Origin: Caryophanales bacterium UBA4694
Lineage (GTDB): Bacteria > Bacillota_I > Bacilli_A > RFN20 > CAG-288
Assembly (NCBI GenBank): GCA_002404835.1
Contig: DHKM01000035.1
Span: 102,981-166,980, forward strand
Reading direction: 5' to 3'
Length of the DNA stretch: 64,000 nucleotides
The notes below the pieces were generated by a model, which was not told the origin of the DNA, searched no databases, and was given only the letters and a program-made list of their open reading frames with translations. Of the stretch, positions 61,861-64,000 are shown piece after piece (the stretch's first letter is position 1; every line of letters begins with the position of its first letter). The translations under genes were made by a program, and so were the position numbers.

Positions 61861-62940
61861 ATGAACACGATTGTAAGTATTTTTATGTTATTGATGGTTG
61901 CTTCTTCTCATTTGACGGCTTTGGAAGGAACTCAGCTTTCTTCTGATTTGAAACCCAATGCTGCTCATGTTGTTAGTGAAGCGGAGGAAAATATCTATTA
62001 GGAGAACAAATTCGAAACGATGTATTTTTCTTATCTTAGAACTAATTTCGGAAGAAATACAAAAGGTTCCTGTACCTATGTAGCTCTTGCGCAACTTCTT
62101 TCTTTTTACGATACATATTGGGATGATTCTCTTATCGATGAAAACTATGATGTCCCTGTCCTTCTTGAAGATGATTCAATTTCTTTAAAAGCCGAATCAC
62201 CTGGTATCTATCAAGAGCCAGTGAGCGTGTCTTCTTATTCGACTCAAGAATATTATGGCTTCATAGAACAACATTAAGGCGCATATTTTCATCTGAAACT
62301 GATTCAATTAGGAAAAGAACGTTTTGGTCAATATAAGTTTGATGATGATAATTCTCCCTGTGCTTTGAATTTCAATCAACTTCAGGATCTGCTGAAATAT
62401 TATTTGTATTCTTATAAAGGTTTTTCCGATGAGGATTATGAAATATTGACAGATTCGAAAAATCCGCGGCAATTTACTATTGATAAGATAAAAGAAGGAT
62501 TTCCGGCCGAAATCCGCATGGGAGGGACAAATGGGCGTCATGCCATGATTGCCTACGATTATGATGAAAAGGCAGATGAGATTTTCGTCCATCCAGGTCG
62601 GTTAGACTATCCGACGCATGTGGCGATTTCCTCTTTGGATTATCCTTCTTTCTGGGATGCAACGACAATTGTTCCGAAAAAGAAGCATGCCTGTTCCGAC
62701 AACTATATTTATTCGAAAGAATATAATAGAAACGTCCATTGTCCCTGTGAATTTGATTTTCATCCGATTCATCATAAACATTCCTATAAATCTCGCTATG
62801 AAGATAATCCTTCGATGAACAATCATAAAAGCTTTTGTTCCTGTGGAGATTGGACCTATGAACCGCACAATTTCAATTTGGTCTATAAAGGCAGCTCTGG
62901 TATGATTCGTTTATGCAGTAAATGTAAGGCAACGAAATAA
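61861..62940 (+). pseudogene. Secreted cysteine peptidase-like gene with two internal stops
   Basis: The frame from the ATG at 61861 (AAGGAA upstream) is broken by TAG at 61999-62001 and TAA at 62275-62277. Read through both, it encodes about 358 residues: a signal-peptide-like N-terminus, then SYLRTNFGRNTKGSCTYVAL with a likely catalytic Cys and FYDTYWDDSLI, and a later RHAMIAYDYD with a likely catalytic His. It resembles the putative cysteine peptidases (C39/papain-like) of Erysipelotrichia. The C-terminal part has CSCGDW and CSKCKATK, a zinc-like element. Two nonsense changes make it a probable pseudogene. Confidence 0.78.
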
Positions 62941-62974
62941 GTAAAAAATGATCCTTGTCTAAAAAACGAAAGTC

Positions 62975-63026
62975 AAAATGACATGAATGTGTTTTGTCAG
63001 TAGTCAAAAACTTCATGTCTTTTTTA
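62975..63026 (+). terminator. Terminator after the peptidase pseudogene
   Basis: GACATGAA (62980-62987) and TTCATGTC (63012-63019) pair over 8 bp and a T run follows. Confidence 0.75.
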
Positions 63027-63162
63027 TGTATACCTTTGCTCAGGCATAATAATTTCTTTTATTGCGTATTTTCTACACTAACACTTTTGAGATAATCATG
63101 AATAGGGTAGAGGATGTTTTACTGTCCGATGGTATGGATTGCAATCATTATGAGGTAGGAAA

Positions 63163-63261
63163 ATGGAAAAGATGAATCAAGCGTTTTTGGAAAAGTATCC
63201 CTATGGCCTGCATATATTTGTGCCAAATATTTGGTTGAGTAAAGAAAATTCGAATGGTTGA
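63163..63261 (+). CDS. Short open frame, 32 residues, unknown
   Basis: An ATG preceded by GAGGTAGG opens a 32-codon frame with the segment MNQAFLEKYPYGLHIF, ending in TGA. No family is recognised, and the surrounding DNA is full of gene remnants, so it may be a fragment. Confidence 0.3.
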   Translation: MEKMNQAFLEKYPYGLHIFVPNIWLSKENSNG

Positions 63262-63286
63262 TTTCTCTAGTGTCTAAATAGAGGAA

Positions 63287-63428
63287 TTACCAAATTAATT
63301 TTTCATCAGAAGTTGTAAAATGAATCTTGTATGCATTCAAGCAAAAATACAAGACGGCAGCAGTGGCTCTCCTATTTCCGTTTATAAAGAAATAATCTAT
63401 AAATAACCCAAAGGGGAGTCTACGATTT
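63287..63428 (-). pseudogene. Remnant of a Fic/Doc-family gene
   Basis: On the minus strand a short frame reads IDYFFINGNRRATAAVLYF followed by CLNAYKI, matching the Fic/Doc active-site motif HPFxxGNKRTA with the His replaced. It starts abruptly, lacks the N-terminal part and ends at TAA. It lies right after the broken antitoxin gene. Fic/Doc proteins AMP-ylate or phosphorylate targets and serve as toxins; this piece cannot be active. Confidence 0.6.
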
Positions 63429-63698
63429 TTAGATGACCATCTGAGATAGATCCGAGAAATCAAAAGTTTGGAGTGACGTGTTTATCCTAGAGTCCAGCAT
63501 TTTGTCCACCAGGCTTCTGTCCATGTATTGAACATTGGTGTTCTTTGTGACTTTGGAGGGGATGCTCTGTTCTCTTATGGATTGCTTGACGAACATGTTG
63601 AAGGCGGCGTTCATCGTGAGGCCAAGTTCCGAGAAGAGTTATTCCGCCTTTGCCTTTTTGTTGGCATCCATTCTGATTGTGACGTTTACACTTGCCAT
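63429..63698 (-). pseudogene. dinJ: RelB/DinJ-family antitoxin, broken at codon 20
   Basis: The frame begins MASVNVTIRMDANKKAKAE, the ribbon-helix-helix start of RelB/DinJ antitoxins, with AAGGAGG before the ATG. A TAA follows at 63639-63641 (codon 20). The same frame then continues LFSELGLTMNAAFNMFVKQ and IREQSIP, the second part of the family, for a full length of 89 codons. An internal ATG at 63614 could express only the C-terminal half. No intact RelE/YafQ toxin lies next to it within the window. The reading is clear enough that a nonsense mutation or sequence error is likely. Confidence 0.8.
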
Positions 63699-63850
63699 AA
63701 ATATGCCTCCTTATCTGTATTTGAAGATATCACCCACCTTAATGATATGAGAACAAATAAAAGCGTGCTATTTATGTGCAAGAGTACGATTTGAGACACC
63801 ACTTTGCATAACAGGATAAGGAATTGGTGCAATTTGCGTCAGTTCCCTCT

Positions 63851-63878
63851 CCGACAAGGTCGGCAGCGGGAAACCCGC
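63851..63878. other. Two adjacent GC-rich hairpins, oriT-like
   Basis: CCGAC-aag-GTCGG and, two bases on, GCGGG-aaa-CCCGC form two perfect 5-bp hairpins with three-base loops. No T run follows, so they are not a terminator. They lie beside a gene end in DNA more GC-rich than the rest of the window, as expected for a mobile element's transfer origin or regulatory RNA. Confidence 0.4.
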
Positions 63879-63895
63879 ATGACGAGAAAAGCAGA

Positions 63896-64000
63896 CTATT
63901 CTATAATTTGCCGCTGCTTCGCAATCTGCTCGGCAGTTCTTACCGTCTCTATGTATCTTCTTAGCCGCTGTGTGAGATACTTGGCAAAAAGCTTGAACAT
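63896..64000 (-). CDS. Partial gene, C-terminal end of unknown protein
   Basis: A minus-strand frame enters from the right edge and ends in TAG at 63896. The visible 34 residues (FKLFAKYLTQRLRRYIETVR to AKQRQIIE) are basic, helical and Gln/Arg-rich. The local GC content is higher than in most of the window. The type of end and the setting suggest a mobilisation or other mobile-element protein, but this is a guess. Confidence 0.45.
   Translation of the reverse strand: MFKLFAKYLTQRLRRYIETVRTAEQIAKQRQIIE

Noticed and set aside
31598..62940. Reassignment of TAG to an amino acid
   Set aside because: TAG ends several intact genes with a ribosome site or next gene immediately after (for example the CooC-like and HgdA-like genes), so it works as a stop in this genome.
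63851..63878. GC-rich hairpins as an intrinsic terminator
   Set aside because: Neither strand has a T run after the hairpins.
1..64000. CRISPR arrays, tRNA or rRNA genes, intact insertion sequences
   Set aside because: No regular spaced repeats, cloverleaf-like stretches, conserved rRNA segments or transposase genes were seen in the gene-free stretches on either strand.

Overview
The window comes from an AT-rich, anaerobic, Gram-positive-type bacterium of the Bacillota, most likely a gut member of the Erysipelotrichia or a nearby Bacilli lineage. The evidence is a HrcA/CIRCE-controlled htpG, CcpA-like cre sites, many lipobox lipoproteins with Ser/Thr/Asn-rich linkers, an oxygen-sensitive 2-hydroxyacyl-CoA-dehydratase-type enzyme, and an Opp transporter with a very large OppF recalling Mollicutes. 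TGA, TAA and TAG all serve as ordinary stops, so the code is standard. No tRNA, rRNA, CRISPR array or intact insertion sequence was found.

Layout. 1-4.4 kb: a partial gene, an AEC-type permease, htpG with a CIRCE-embedded promoter, and hypB translationally coupled to a small TIR-like protein. 4.4-12.1 kb: three overlapping lipoprotein genes (Big_2-like, BspA-type leucine-rich repeats, unknown) and a divergent 889-residue lipoprotein. 12.1-14.1 kb: a MATE exporter and a small lipoprotein. 14.2-19.4 kb: a six-gene, tightly coupled operon encoding a CooC-type ATPase, two 2-hydroxyacyl-CoA-dehydratase-family subunits, their activase, a 59-residue membrane peptide and a protein resembling part of acetyl-CoA synthase. 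This is the best candidate here for an undescribed enzyme system. 19.6-22.0 kb: an InlB-repeat lipoprotein and a second MATE exporter. 22.1-30.6 kb: the oppABCDF operon, whose OppF carries four decayed copies of its own N-terminal half.

30.9-34.7 kb: a two-component system (kinase cut by an in-frame TAG) next to a Cthe_2159-like carbohydrate-binding lipoprotein. 34.8-38.3 kb: manA, pgcA and an SDR oxidoreductase, for sugar phosphate metabolism. 38.4-43.4 kb: an ABC importer (binding protein, fused permease, ATPase with a large insertion) with a cre site inside its promoter. 43.7-46.1 kb: a PhoP/PhoR-like pair that may start on a leaderless mRNA. 46.1-48.9 kb: an ECF sigma factor, a putative anti-sigma factor and a lipoprotein, with the same promoter motif before the first and last genes. 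49.1-50.1 kb: a small membrane protein and a membrane-anchored alpha/beta hydrolase. 50.3-55.9 kb: a phosphorelay operon (hybrid sensor kinase broken by TAG, GGDEF-REC-HD-GYP protein, Hpt protein). 56-59.7 kb: an XRE-membrane regulator, a beta-propeller lipoprotein and a small membrane protein. 60-60.8 kb: tcdA.

From 61.2 kb to the right end the sequence is decaying accessory DNA: a lipoprotein, a cysteine-peptidase pseudogene with two stops, a Fic/Doc remnant, a RelB/DinJ antitoxin with a nonsense codon, and a more GC-rich mobile-element edge with paired hairpins. At least four genes carry in-frame stops (three TAG, two TAA), which points to active gene decay or to sequence errors. All functional statements rest on reading motifs by eye; no database search was run.
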